A DNA stretch of 64,000 bases from Catellatospora sp. KI3 (GCF_029948125.1 NZ_JASAMB010000009.1:232357-296356); one strand, 5' to 3'; positions 52,401 through 60,598 are shown, counted from the stretch's first letter. Program-made: numbers and translations. The notes: a model not told the origin generated them from the letters alone.

Positions 52401-52704
52401 CGCCAACACCGCGACGCTGACGTACCAGTTCTCCGGCTCGGCGGTGGCGGTCAAGCAGTACACCCTGACCTCCGCCAACGACATCCCCGGCCGGGATCCG
52501 AAGAACTGGACCCTGCAGGGCTCCAACGACGGAGTCACCTGGACCACCGTGGACACCCGCACGAACGTCGACTTCGCGGACCGGCGCCAGACCCGGGCCT
52601 TCGTCGTCGGTAGCCCCACGGCGTACCAGCGCTACCGCCTCCAGATCACCGCCAACCACGGTGCCGCGGAGACCCAGCTCGCCGAATGGGAACTCATCGG
52701 CTGA
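49459..52704 (+). CDS. secreted GH92-family alpha-mannosidase
   Basis: A 1081-residue exported enzyme. Signal peptide at 1-31, then a beta-sandwich (35-215, FEAGDTQPTWTNTS). The GH92 two-domain core covers about 220-930: GNTFPGATVPHGFNFWTPF, DNGFWDTSRAAWPLY-like NNGFWDTSRAAWPLY, GRFFRG-like GFFRGKQT and the helical end ANEPIHHMIYMYNYAG, then DNGQMSAWYVFSALGFYP. A discoidin-type C-terminal domain lies at 945-1081. GH92 enzymes are Ca-dependent exo-alpha-mannosidases acting on mannan or N-glycans. Shares a LacI-type operator with the divergent GH43 gene, so both probably respond to plant or fungal glycans. Confidence 0.92.
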   Translation: MSGLRRRQVWLGIVALAVGYAVGVPTAASAAATGFSSGFEAGDTQPTWTNTSETSANIGGYCCALTAMESGTRTERGHTGTASLMYSGNDLSTTSSYSYQRIFDVDVSVSPTTTLSYWVFPQSGGHLDVAVDLLFTDGTHLRDSGAVDQHGVRVHPTFQGGGSVLSFDTWNFVTSNIGANVAGKTIDQILIGYDQPLNTGTFRGYFDDIQLAANAGGRLSDYVETRRGTNNQGASYSRGNTFPGATVPHGFNFWTPFTKGNSDNWLYEWADTTVQGFGVSHEPSPWIGDYAQLQVMPMTGAVKSTPDARKSTYSHANEVARAHYYKTQLDTYGITVEMAPTDHAAALRFTFPSAAESVILFDTIDSGTGTLNVDTANRVISGDITHRGQKMYVYATVDKAIATTGTVTGQGVTRWIRFATSAGEKVTLRMATSFMSVAQAQSNLSQEIGAKSFDTVRDEAAALWDSTLGSVALEGATNDQLITFYSNLYRAYMYPNNRSELVGGVRRHHSPYDNVIHDGQMYVNNGFWDTSRAAWPLYTLLTPTRSGEMLDGFVNAYKQSGWTPRWSGPWNVGAMVGSNQDLAFADAYIKGVRNFDYDAAYASAVKNATVYTSANANGRNGIEVSTFKGYVPTDLRGEAASWTLEDAVNDFGIAQLGQALGKTEDAAYFRNRALDYANLWSPSVGFFRGKQTSGAWRTTDANFKPNEWGCDFTEGAPWHYATPAPQDPQGMANLYGGRAQLSAKIDAVFAAPRDYLVGCYGGVIHEMREAYDANLGQYAHANEPIHHMIYMYNYAGTPAKTQNRVRQVLTQLYGPGTATGNGYLGDEDNGQMSAWYVFSALGFYPARMASTDYTIGAPLHPKATITLENGRTFTVNAPGVSDTNRYIQSATLNGAAYTKNFITHADLLAGGTLSFVMGPNPSSWGTGAGDIPASITTGASAPVRMPDRATGGTITVSAENGTGEGRNQLVDDTSLTKWLAFANTATLTYQFSGSAVAVKQYTLTSANDIPGRDPKNWTLQGSNDGVTWTTVDTRTNVDFADRRQTRAFVVGSPTAYQRYRLQITANHGAAETQLAEWELIG

Positions 52705-53094
52705 CCCAGCCGGGCCGGTGGGAGTACGCCGAACTCCCACCGGCCCCCCAACCCCCATGATCGCGCAGAGTTGCCGGGCAATCGGGCGTATGAACACCCG
52801 TCGGGTGCCCGACTGCCCGGCAACTCGATCGATCTTCGACAGTCATGACGAGCAGCCGCCCATACGGCGGCGGTGAGAACTTCGGGGCCGAGTGCCGTCG
52901 CTGCGGCAGGACGACGCCCGCGCGGTGTCCTGGCTAGTCCGCGGATCATGGCTTTGCGGCCAGACGAGTTCTTCGCGCGCATGCTCGCCGACGCGGACGG
53001 TGGGCGACGGCTCCCCGCTGGCCCGGATGACCGCGGTGGTGACCGGCTCGCCGACGACGAGCCGGTCACCACCATTGCGGAGTCCGTCGCCGGG
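52705..53094. other. intergenic stretch with a long palindrome and a possible gene relic
   Basis: About 390 bases. The first 125 hold a 20-bp inverted repeat (52768-52826). The rest contains no complete gene; 52949-53010 reads MALRPDEFFARMLADADG and then loses any recognisable sequence, which looks like a decayed N-terminus. Confidence 0.5.
52768..52826. repeat. 20-bp inverted repeat after GH92
   Basis: GAGTTGCCGGGCAATCGGGC (52768-52787) and its reverse complement with one mismatch (52807-52826), separated by 19 bases. It lies 64 bases after the GH92 stop. Likely a hairpin terminator or extragenic repeat. Confidence 0.8.
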
Positions 53095-54225
53095 TCACTC
53101 CTTCTCGGCGTCTTCGGCGTCCACCCAGTCGCCCTGGATGTTCCCCAGTTCGATCGGGGCGCTGATCCGGATGGAGAGTGTGCCCTCCCGCTCGGCGGTG
53201 TGCTTCGTGGTGACCATCGGCTGCTTGGCGAAGCCCAGGTGCTTGCCGAGCAGGTCGTCGCGGGCGACGTCGAACAGGTACGAGTACGCCCGCACGGCCG
53301 CGTCGCCGAGCCCGGCGAGCTGGGCCACCTCGTAGAACTGCTGGAACTTCGGGTAGTTCGGCAGGTCGTCGGCCTTGAAGAAGCCCTGCGGCCCGGTGGC
53401 CAGCCCGCCGTACTGCGGCACCTCGGTCAGCTCGTTGACCAGCACCAGCGAGCCCTTGCGCAGGCCCTGGTCCAGCAGCTTGCCCTGCCAGTCCGGCGCC
53501 CCCTTCGTGCCTGCCAGGATGGCGTCCACCTGCGACAACGGAGGCAGCTTCGCCCGCGTCATGTCGTAGCACGTCAGGGTGAACGTGGTGACCGCACCGA
53601 TCTTGTGCAGCAGCATGCCGGTCTGCGGGTCGGGCAGTCCGGGCACGAAGACGTCCCGGTCCCAGCCGTCGTTGAGCTCGTGGTTGATCTTCGCGTACGC
53701 GATGGCCTGCGCGTCCTTGCCGGACTCCATCACGAAGCCGGTGTTCCAGCCCTTCCGCTTGCCGTCGGGCAGCTCCTCCCCGCTGTCGACGGCGGTGCCG
53801 CCGGAGGCCAGCACGATGCCGGGCGGCAGGGCGAGCATCTGGTCGCGTACCGCCTGGCAGAACGCGTCGTAGGTCGCCTTGCGCACCGGGCACAGGGCCG
53901 ACCAGTCGCTGCCGTCCTCCGGGTCGTAGCCCGGCGCGTGCGGGTGCAGGCCACGGTTCAGCCCGAACTCCGGCAGCAGCACGAAGACCAGGGTCTCGGC
54001 GTCGCGCTCGAGCGCGTTGCCCTCCCTGAGCGCCGTGAAGATCCGGTTCGCCTGGGCGGTGGCCTGGTCGGGGGTGGTCACGGCCAGGGGAAGGCGGCTC
54101 ACCATCACCGCCTTGACCCGGCGGTACGGCATCCGGGTGGTCTTCGTGGAGTACCAGCGGGCGGGGATGGGGCGGCCGCGGCGGGCCAGGTTCCACAACG
54201 GCCGCAGCACGTTGGTGGTGAGCAT
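53095..54225 (-). CDS. hypothetical protein with a nitrilase-like Glu-Lys-Cys pattern
   Basis: A 376-residue soluble protein that I do not recognise as a named family. Three segments in the right order recall the nitrilase superfamily: Glu in FVLLPEFGLN (about residue 86), Lys in AIAYAKINHEL (about 180) and Cys in FTLTCYDMTR (about 222). The N-terminus is basic (LRPLWNLARRGRPIPARWYS) without a clear signal peptide. I use the ATG at 54225; a TTG lies three codons upstream. The match is by spacing and short motifs only, so a fold prediction is needed to settle it. Confidence 0.6.
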   Translation of the reverse strand: MLTTNVLRPLWNLARRGRPIPARWYSTKTTRMPYRRVKAVMVSRLPLAVTTPDQATAQANRIFTALREGNALERDAETLVFVLLPEFGLNRGLHPHAPGYDPEDGSDWSALCPVRKATYDAFCQAVRDQMLALPPGIVLASGGTAVDSGEELPDGKRKGWNTGFVMESGKDAQAIAYAKINHELNDGWDRDVFVPGLPDPQTGMLLHKIGAVTTFTLTCYDMTRAKLPPLSQVDAILAGTKGAPDWQGKLLDQGLRKGSLVLVNELTEVPQYGGLATGPQGFFKADDLPNYPKFQQFYEVAQLAGLGDAAVRAYSYLFDVARDDLLGKHLGFAKQPMVTTKHTAEREGTLSIRISAPIELGNIQGDWVDAEDAEKE

Positions 54226-54336
54226 GGGGTACAAGACTGCCTCCTCTGACAGCGCCTGCCTGCCGCGTACGCGGCATCGACTGTCAGAGGAGGCGGGGCG
54301 GCCGTCAGATACCAGCTGTCGGCCAGCCGACCCCGG

Positions 54337-55707
54337 TCAGGGTCGGATGTTCTGGTTGAGGTGGAACAGGTTCTCCGGGTCGTAGGCGCGCTTCACCTCG
54401 ACCAGCCGCGCGTAGTTGCCACCGTAGTTCGCCTTCACCCGGTCCTGGTCGTCGCCGGCCATGAAGTTGACGTAGCCGCCCTCCTCCGACAGCGGTGCGG
54501 TGGCCGCGTAGTAGTCCCGTACCCACGCGGTGTTGGCCTGGTTGTCGGCCGGGTCGGGCCACATGCCCGCGATGACCGTGGCGAACTTCGCCTCGCGGTA
54601 GGCGAAGGCGGTCGCGTCAGGCGCGACCCGGTGGCACGCCCCGTTGATCGGGTAGATGTGCACGGTCGAGTTGACCACCGGGACCTTCGGGCCGAAGCGC
54701 AGATGGGCGTCGATGATGTCGTCGGTGAGCTCGCTGACGAAGTTCGCCTTCCAGTAGTGCTGCAGGCCGGGCGGGACCAGGGCGTCGAACGCCGAGTTCA
54801 GCGCCGTGTACGGCATCGGCCCGACCATCTGCGCCACCGGCGGCGCCACCGCCCGGATCCGGTCGATGACCCGCTCACCCTCGGCGTGGTCCCCGGTCCA
54901 GCAGCTGACCACCGCCAGGAACGGCTCGCCGTGCCGGTTCTCGGGGATGAACGGCAGCGGCGGCGCGATCTGGAACGCCGGGAAGCCGCCGTACTGCTCG
55001 GGCGCGTCGGCGATGAAGTCGCGGAAGAAGCGCAGCAGTTCGCGGGCGTCGCTCAGCTCGAAGAACATCGGCCCGCCGTAGATCTCGGCCACGGGGCCGA
55101 GCCGGAACTCGAACGCGGTCACCGCGCCGAAGTTGCCGCCGCCGCCGCGCAGCGCCCAGAACAGGTCCGCGTGCTGGTTCGCGTCGGCGGTGACGATCTG
55201 GCCGTCGGCCAGCACCACCTCGGCCGAGACCAGGTTGTCGCAGGACAGGCCCATCGCTCGGGCCAGGTAGCCGATGCCGCCGCCCAGGGTCAGCCCGCCC
55301 ACGCCGGTGGTCGAGATGATGCCGCCGGTGGTCGCCAGTCCGTACGCGCCGGTGGCGGCGTTGAAGTCGCCCCAGGTGGCACCGCCTTCGGCACGCGCGG
55401 TGCCCCGGCCCGGGTCGACGGTCACGGCGCGCATCCCGGACAGGTCGGCCACGACGCCGCCGTCGACCGTGCCGAAGCCGGGCACGCTGTGGCCGCCGCC
55501 GCGCACCGCCAGGTCGAGCCCGTTCTCGCGGGCGTAGTCCACGGCCGCCCGTACGTCGTCGACGCCGGTGCAGCGGACCACCACCGCCGGGCGCCGGTCG
55601 ATCATCGCGTTGTACACGGCGCGCGCCTGGTCGTACCCCTCGTCGTCGGGGGTGACCAACTGCCCCTTGACCTGGTCGCGCAGCGTCTGAACACTCGGCC
55701 CGCTCAT
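54337..55707 (-). CDS. FAD-linked oxidase, berberine-bridge-enzyme type
   Basis: A 456-residue PCMH-fold flavoprotein. VRGGGHSVPG (about residue 73) has the His that carries 8-alpha-linked FAD; TTGVGGLTLGGGIGYL and GLSCDNLVSAEVVLADG follow as in the family, where the position of the second (6-S-Cys) link is Thr. ALRGGGGNFGAVTAFEF completes the FAD domain. The end HLNQNIRP is the standard BBE terminus (N-x-N-I-x-P). Such enzymes oxidise sugars, alkaloids or antibiotic intermediates. GGGGGA precedes the ATG at 55707. Confidence 0.9.
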   Translation of the reverse strand: MSGPSVQTLRDQVKGQLVTPDDEGYDQARAVYNAMIDRRPAVVVRCTGVDDVRAAVDYARENGLDLAVRGGGHSVPGFGTVDGGVVADLSGMRAVTVDPGRGTARAEGGATWGDFNAATGAYGLATTGGIISTTGVGGLTLGGGIGYLARAMGLSCDNLVSAEVVLADGQIVTADANQHADLFWALRGGGGNFGAVTAFEFRLGPVAEIYGGPMFFELSDARELLRFFRDFIADAPEQYGGFPAFQIAPPLPFIPENRHGEPFLAVVSCWTGDHAEGERVIDRIRAVAPPVAQMVGPMPYTALNSAFDALVPPGLQHYWKANFVSELTDDIIDAHLRFGPKVPVVNSTVHIYPINGACHRVAPDATAFAYREAKFATVIAGMWPDPADNQANTAWVRDYYAATAPLSEEGGYVNFMAGDDQDRVKANYGGNYARLVEVKRAYDPENLFHLNQNIRP

Positions 55708-56024
55708 GATCGGTCCCCCGTCCGTCGAGAGCTGGTCACCAGTCCACGCTAGCCGGGTGGATGCGTCTGGCGGTGCCGTTCGGCCAGGGTGGCCACCCGG
55801 CCAGCGGGTCCCGGAGTGCGAGCCGGTTCCCGTGCCGGTGCCGTGGCGCCGTCCGGTGTCCGTGCCGTGCCGGCGCCGTGGCGCCTGTCCGTGCCGTGCC
55901 GGCGCCGTGGTGCTCCACATCGACACTGGCCTATCCAGAGGGCGAATCTTGGAAAATCGTCCACCGGATAGGCCAGCGTCTATGAAACATGTGGGGTTAT
56001 CTGGGTGGTTCGGGTTGGTTTGGG
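55708..56024. other. intergenic stretch with direct and inverted repeats
   Basis: About 320 bases. A 29-bp unit beginning TGTCCGTGCCGTGCCGGCGC is repeated in tandem at 55857-55885 and 55886-55914 with a partial copy before it. An 11-bp inverted repeat CTGGCCTATCC/GGATAGGCCAG spans 55926-55976. No gene is credible. Confidence 0.7.
55926..55976. repeat. 11-bp perfect inverted repeat
   Basis: CTGGCCTATCC (55926-55936) and GGATAGGCCAG (55966-55976), loop 29 bases. It lies 48 bases past the end of the small secreted-protein gene on the minus strand and may be its terminator or a regulator site for the BBE gene. Confidence 0.6.
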
Positions 56025-56375
56025 TCAGCCGCAGGCGGCGGTGACGCTGCGGTCCTTGACCGTCGAGCCGGTGCGGTAGGTCTTGGTCGCGGTGCCGACG
56101 CAGGCGTACGTCGCCGACCCCGTGCCGCTGGCCAGGGTGACCCAGTTGCCGGCGGCGTCCTGCCGCTGGATCGCGACCGGCCACGGGGTGCTCTGCCCGG
56201 TGGAGTAGCAGAACCAGTCGGCGTCGGCGTAGATGGCGCCGCTGTAGTACTCGATGTTCTTGATCACGATGCAGTCGGGGGCCGCGGCGGCCGGGGCGGC
56301 GGCCACCCCGACGAGGGTGCCGGCGGCGAGGGCGACCAGGCCCAGACCGCGGGCGAGGGCGTTGCGTACGCGCAT
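56025..56375 (-). CDS. small secreted protein, 116 aa
   Basis: The signal peptide (residues 1-34, VRNALARGLGLVALAAGTLV, A-A-A-A) is followed by an 82-residue mature part with four Cys (PDCIVIK, WFCYST, YACVG, TAACG), so two disulfides are likely. Alternating strands rich in Thr, Tyr and Trp suggest a compact beta domain. I recognise no family. AGGAGG before the ATG at 56375 fixes the start. Confidence 0.78.
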   Translation of the reverse strand: MRVRNALARGLGLVALAAGTLVGVAAAPAAAAPDCIVIKNIEYYSGAIYADADWFCYSTGQSTPWPVAIQRQDAAGNWVTLASGTGSATYACVGTATKTYRTGSTVKDRSVTAACG

Positions 56376-56485
56376 GGAGTGCCTCCTGGAACGGATGATC
56401 GGTGGTTGTGCCGCCACATCGGACCATCGACGCCGGTCGTCCGTCGACAGTCTCACCGCAGTCTCAACGCGCAGCTCAGGTGGCG

Positions 56486-56514
56486 TTGACACCATCGATC
56501 GGCCTGGCTATAAA
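56486..56514 (+). promoter_or_regulatory. consensus promoter for a leaderless transcript
   Basis: TTGACA (56486-56491), 17-bp spacer, TATAAA (56509-56514). The ATG of the next gene is at 56521, where transcription would begin, so the mRNA should be leaderless. No ribosome-binding site precedes that ATG, which agrees. Confidence 0.75.
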
Positions 56515-56520
56515 TGCGCG

Positions 56521-58305
56521 ATGCAAGCGTTGGACAGCCAGGTGGCGGTGCGGGCGGCGGTGCTCGCCGCCCTGCGGGACACCGACCACCCATTGATCAA
56601 CGTGGTCGGGCCGCTCGGCGTCGGCAAGACCCGCGCGCTCGCCGGGCTGGACCTGGGCGCCGCCCGGGTCGTCGACGACGTGGACGACGCCGCCGCCGTC
56701 GGCCGGCTGGCCGACCGGCTGCGTGACCACCAGGCAGGCGACCGCTGGATCGCGGTGAGCCGCCGCCCGGTCTCCGCCTGGCCGCGGTGGCAGGACCTCG
56801 CCCCGCCGGTCACCGTGCGGCTGGACCCGTGGCGTGCCGGGGCGATCGAGTCGCTGGCCCGCGAGGCCGGGCTGCGCCAGCCCGCCGAGCTGCGGGCCGT
56901 GGCCTCGCTGTCCGGCGGGCTGCCGCTGATCGCCGTACAGCTGGCGCACTCGCTGCTCAGCGGAGTTCCCGCCGACGCCCGCGGGGCGCTGGCGGCTCCC
57001 GCGGCCCGGGAGGTGCTGCGGCGGCTGGCGCGGGAGGGGGCGGAGGCGGTGGACGGGGCGCTGTCCGCCCTGGCCACGCTGGGCAGCGCCGACGAGGAGA
57101 TGCTGACCCGGCTCACCAGCCTCGGCCCGGCCGAGTTCGACCTGCTGGGCGAGCTGAGCGTGGTACGCCGCGACGAGCTCGGACTCGTGCTGCGCGAGCC
57201 GTACCGGACGCTGCTGGACCTCGGGGCGCGCTGGCGCCGCCCGCTGGCCAGGCAGTCGCTGCTGGCCGGGGGCGTGCAGCACCGGATGCGGCAGGCGGCG
57301 GCCCGCCGCGACCGCCGCGAGCAGGTGGCCATCGTCGGCCCGTCGCTGGCGCTGGTCGACGACCCGGTGATCCGCGAGACCCTGTTCCCGGCCGCCGAGC
57401 CCAGGGTGCGCATCCGGCCCGCCGAGCCCGGCGACGAGGCCGACATCGTCCGGCTGACCCGGTTGTGGGCGCGCCGCGGCCACCTCGACGCCAAAGCCTG
57501 CGGGCGGATGCTGGAGACCTGGTGGGCGTGCCAGCCGACCGGATTCTACCTGGCCGTCGACGCCGACGGGGAGGCGGTCGGCCTGTCCAATGTGCTGCCG
57601 CTGCGCGAGTCGGCCACGCCCGCGCTGGAGCTGCTGCTGCAGCAGCACACCGACACGCTGCGAGCCGACCCGGACGGCACGGCGGGTGTGCTCGTGGGGC
57701 TGGCGGTCAGCGGCGACGAGGACCCGGCCGTGCACGCCGCCATCCTGCGGCACACGCTGGCGATCGGCATGATGTCGCAGCGGGTGCTGGTGTCGACGCC
57801 GTGGCTGCCGTACCAGCGGCTGTGCGAGCAGCTCGGGATGAGCCACCAGGGCGACACCCGGCACGACGTGTACCGGTGCGGCCGGATGAACCGGATCTAC
57901 CTGCAGGACTTCGCGGTGGAGCAGCTGCCGTCCTGGCTCGGCCGGCTCGGCGCCGGCGGCCAGGGCGCGGGCTTCGACTGGGAGCGGCACGTCCGGCAGG
58001 CGCTGGGCGACCTGCACCGGCCGGGCCGACTGGCCGCCAGCCCGCTGTCGGCGCTGCCGGTGACCGGTTCGGGTGCCGCGCTGGCGGCGCTGCTGCGCGC
58101 GGCGGTGGAGATCCTGGGCGGCTCGGGCGCGGGCGAGGACGTGGAGGCGGCACGGGCCCTGACCTGGCGCTACCTACAGGGCGGGATCGGCGAGCCGGTG
58201 CGGCTGGGGCGCAGCCGGGCCACCTACTTCCGGCGGCTGCGCCACGGCGTACGCCGGGTGACCGAGATCGTGCAGGCCCTGGCCGGGGAGGCGGGCCAGC
58301 GCTGA
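56521..58305 (+). CDS. P-loop ATPase / acetyltransferase-like multidomain protein
   Basis: A 594-residue protein. Residues 25-40 contain a Walker A motif (GPLGVGKTRAL) and VVDDVDD may be the Walker B; the following 200 residues have the helical layout of STAND/NB-ARC ATPases (SLSGGLPLIAVQLAHSLL). Residues 297-430 resemble a GNAT-like domain (RIRPAEPGDEADIVRL, FYLAVDADGEAVGLSNVL). The C-terminus has LGRSRATYFRRLRHGVRRV, a helix-turn-helix-like tail. Together this suggests a signal-transduction or regulatory protein. A consensus promoter places its transcription start at the ATG. The combination is not one I can name. Confidence 0.7.
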   Translation: MQALDSQVAVRAAVLAALRDTDHPLINVVGPLGVGKTRALAGLDLGAARVVDDVDDAAAVGRLADRLRDHQAGDRWIAVSRRPVSAWPRWQDLAPPVTVRLDPWRAGAIESLAREAGLRQPAELRAVASLSGGLPLIAVQLAHSLLSGVPADARGALAAPAAREVLRRLAREGAEAVDGALSALATLGSADEEMLTRLTSLGPAEFDLLGELSVVRRDELGLVLREPYRTLLDLGARWRRPLARQSLLAGGVQHRMRQAAARRDRREQVAIVGPSLALVDDPVIRETLFPAAEPRVRIRPAEPGDEADIVRLTRLWARRGHLDAKACGRMLETWWACQPTGFYLAVDADGEAVGLSNVLPLRESATPALELLLQQHTDTLRADPDGTAGVLVGLAVSGDEDPAVHAAILRHTLAIGMMSQRVLVSTPWLPYQRLCEQLGMSHQGDTRHDVYRCGRMNRIYLQDFAVEQLPSWLGRLGAGGQGAGFDWERHVRQALGDLHRPGRLAASPLSALPVTGSGAALAALLRAAVEILGGSGAGEDVEAARALTWRYLQGGIGEPVRLGRSRATYFRRLRHGVRRVTEIVQALAGEAGQR

Positions 58306-58517
58306 ACCGAATCTGGTTCCCCTTGCGGGCCGGTCCGGGTCACTGGTCGTGCGCACGAGGGTGGCGCAGGAGACGGCGGATCATCGGCAACCGGACGATG
58401 TCAGGCAGATGCTCATGCGGGTGGGCCGGGAGGGATCCGACTCAGGCGTACAGCTGTGGTGGCCGGCGCAACTCTGACCCTGGCACTGCCGCAGGCGGTG
58501 CGGCGCAGTAGCGCGGA

Positions 58518-59477
58518 TCAACTGAGGTGTTCACCGACCGGGGTGCGCCGGTAGCGCAGTCTGCGCCCGGCGCGCTCGGCGGTGACCAGGCCCGCGTCGC
58601 GCAGCGTGGTCAGGTGGTGGGACGCGGTGGCCGGGGCCAGGCCGAGCGCGGTGGCGATCTCGCCCGTGCTCGCGGGGACGGCCAGCGCCGCCAGCACGGC
58701 GGCCCGGGTCGGGCCGAGCAGCGCGGCCAGCGCCTGCGGCGGCTCGGGAACCTCGGCGTCCCAGAGGCTGCCGTAGCCGCGCGGGGCGTACCAGAGTGCG
58801 CGGCCGTGTACGGCCTCGGTCATGGTGTGCAGTACGGATCCGGCGAACCCGGTGGGCAGCAGGGCCAGGCGGTGGCCGTCCAGCGTCCACTGGCGCGACT
58901 TGGCGCTGGCCAGCAGCAAAGCTGATCCGTCCCAGTCCAGCTGCGGGTGCAGGCCCGACAGCAGCGAGCGCGGGCCGTGGTCGGCGGCGTGCCGGGTGCG
59001 GTGGGCGAGGTCGGCTTCGACGGTGGCGCGCAGCCTCGGCCATACCGGCGCGATGGCCTGGGCGAAGTAGCGCCGCACCTGCGCGGTCAGCTCGGCCAGC
59101 GCGGCGGCCGGGTCCGTGCCGAAGCGGGCGGCTTCCGGCGGCGCCGGGTGCCCGGCCCAGGCGGCGGCGACCTCGAACGCCACCCGGTCCGGCGGCGTGG
59201 CGGCGACGGCGGCCAGTTCGTCGTCCAGCGACGGCCGGGCCGTGGGCAGGACCGGGGTGAGGAAGTCGGGGATGTAGCAGGGGCCGGACACCACGGCGCG
59301 CAGCACGGCCAGCCCGGGGCCGTGGAACAGCGGCGCGGTCCGGTCGTGCCAGGACGCGTACAGCCAGTGGCCGGTGCGCCGGGTCAGCACCATGGTGCTG
59401 GTGACCACCTCCGCCATCGGCGAGTGCGCGAACCGCACGTCGACCAGGTCGGCGGCCCCGAACTCGATCTCGATCAC
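58518..59477 (-). CDS. ArsR-type HTH regulator with DUF5937-like N-terminal domain
   Basis: A 319-residue protein. The first 230 residues form the large domain found in actinobacterial DUF5937 regulators (FAHSPMAEVVTSTMVL, HRLALLPTGFAG). Residues 240-319 are a winged helix of the ArsR group: AALAVPASTGEIATALGLAP, SHHLTTLRDAGLV and AGRRLRYRRTPVG. The GTG at 59477 is chosen by similarity of the IEIEFGAADLVDVRF start. It is divergent from an aldo-keto reductase 65 bases away and probably regulates it. Confidence 0.83.
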   Translation of the reverse strand: MIEIEFGAADLVDVRFAHSPMAEVVTSTMVLTRRTGHWLYASWHDRTAPLFHGPGLAVLRAVVSGPCYIPDFLTPVLPTARPSLDDELAAVAATPPDRVAFEVAAAWAGHPAPPEAARFGTDPAAALAELTAQVRRYFAQAIAPVWPRLRATVEADLAHRTRHAADHGPRSLLSGLHPQLDWDGSALLLASAKSRQWTLDGHRLALLPTGFAGSVLHTMTEAVHGRALWYAPRGYGSLWDAEVPEPPQALAALLGPTRAAVLAALAVPASTGEIATALGLAPATASHHLTTLRDAGLVTAERAGRRLRYRRTPVGEHLS

Positions 59478-59541
59478 GCTGGTATTCGAGCACAGTCGAA
59501 CGGCTGGGGGCCAGCCGCTGCGGGCTCCTACGGTCACCGGC

Positions 59542-60522
59542 ATGGAGTACACCCACCTGGGCCGCACCGGCCTGCGCGTCAGCCGCCTGTGCCTGGGCAC
59601 CATGAACTTCGCCTGGCAGATCGACGAGGCGGCCAGCCACGCGATCCTCGACCGGGCGCTGGCCGACGGCGTCAACTTCGTCGACACCGCCAACATGTAC
59701 GGCAGCGAGCGCGGCGACGGCATGAGCGAGCGCTTCATCGGCAGCTGGTTCGACCGCACCGGGCAGCGCGACAGGGTCGTCCTGGCCACGAAGGTGTACG
59801 CGCCGATGAGCGACTGGCCCAACGACGGCGGCCTGTCGGCCCGGCACATCATCGCCTCCTGCGAGGCGTCGCTGCGGCGCCTGCGCACCGACTGGATCGA
59901 CCTGCTCCAGCTGCACCACGTGCAGCGGGACACGCCGTGGGAGGAGATCTGGCAGGCGATGCAGACCCTGGTCACCCAGGGCAAGGTGCGCTACGTCGGG
60001 TCGTCGAACTTCGCCGGCTGGCACCTGGCGGCGGCGCAGGCGGCGGCGGCACGCTGGCACCTGCTGGGGCTGGTGTCGGAGCAGGCGAAGTACAACCTGC
60101 TCACGCGGCATGTCGAGCTGGAGGTGCTGCCGTCGGCGATCGCACACGGCATCGGACTGCTGCCGTACTCGCCGCTGCACTTCGGCGCGCTGTCGGGAGC
60201 GCTGCGCAAGCAGCGGGCCGGGGAGAGCGGACGCAGCGTGCAGCACGCCGCCGACCGGGTCGAGCCGCACCGGGCCGCCCTGGAGCGGTACGAGCAGCTC
60301 TGCGCCGACCTGGAGCTGGCCCCCACCACGGTGGCCGTGGCCTGGCTGCTGTCCCGGCCCGGCGTGACCGCTCCGGTGCTCGGGCCGCGTACGCCGGAGC
60401 AGCTGGGCCTGCCGCTCGCGGCGCTGGAGACCCGGCTCGGCGACGACGTGCTGGCGCGCCTGGACGAGATCTTCCCGCCCGTCGGCAACGGCGGCCCCGG
60501 ACCGGAGGCGTGGGCCTGGTGA
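59542..60522 (+). CDS. aldo/keto reductase
   Basis: A 326-residue TIM-barrel oxidoreductase. The catalytic tetrad is readable: Asp in FVDTANMYG, Tyr in the same motif, Lys in VLATKVY and His in LLQLHHVQ. The NADPH site lies in PVLGPRTPEQL near the end. It is of the YakC/Tas-like group with QGKVRYVGSSNFAGW. Such enzymes reduce aldehydes or ketones to alcohols. Divergent from the DUF5937/ArsR regulator, which may sense its substrate. Confidence 0.9.
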   Translation: MEYTHLGRTGLRVSRLCLGTMNFAWQIDEAASHAILDRALADGVNFVDTANMYGSERGDGMSERFIGSWFDRTGQRDRVVLATKVYAPMSDWPNDGGLSARHIIASCEASLRRLRTDWIDLLQLHHVQRDTPWEEIWQAMQTLVTQGKVRYVGSSNFAGWHLAAAQAAAARWHLLGLVSEQAKYNLLTRHVELEVLPSAIAHGIGLLPYSPLHFGALSGALRKQRAGESGRSVQHAADRVEPHRAALERYEQLCADLELAPTTVAVAWLLSRPGVTAPVLGPRTPEQLGLPLAALETRLGDDVLARLDEIFPPVGNGGPGPEAWAW

Positions 60523-60598
60523 GCAGTCGGCCAGCTGACACCACGCTGGGACGACCGGCCGACCGTCCTGGTCGGACCGGCGCCCTATCATTCGGTGG

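Noticed and set aside
52873..54249. 458-aa open frame on the plus strand
   Set aside because: It runs antisense through the 376-aa nitrilase-like gene and shows a low-complexity Gly/Gln/Arg/Val composition; only its first 20 residues look protein-like and are noted as a possible relic.
55708..56427. N-terminal extension of the BBE-type oxidase
   Set aside because: The extension is Arg/His-rich shadow sequence that overlaps the small secreted-protein gene; the oxidase has its own ribosome site at 55707.
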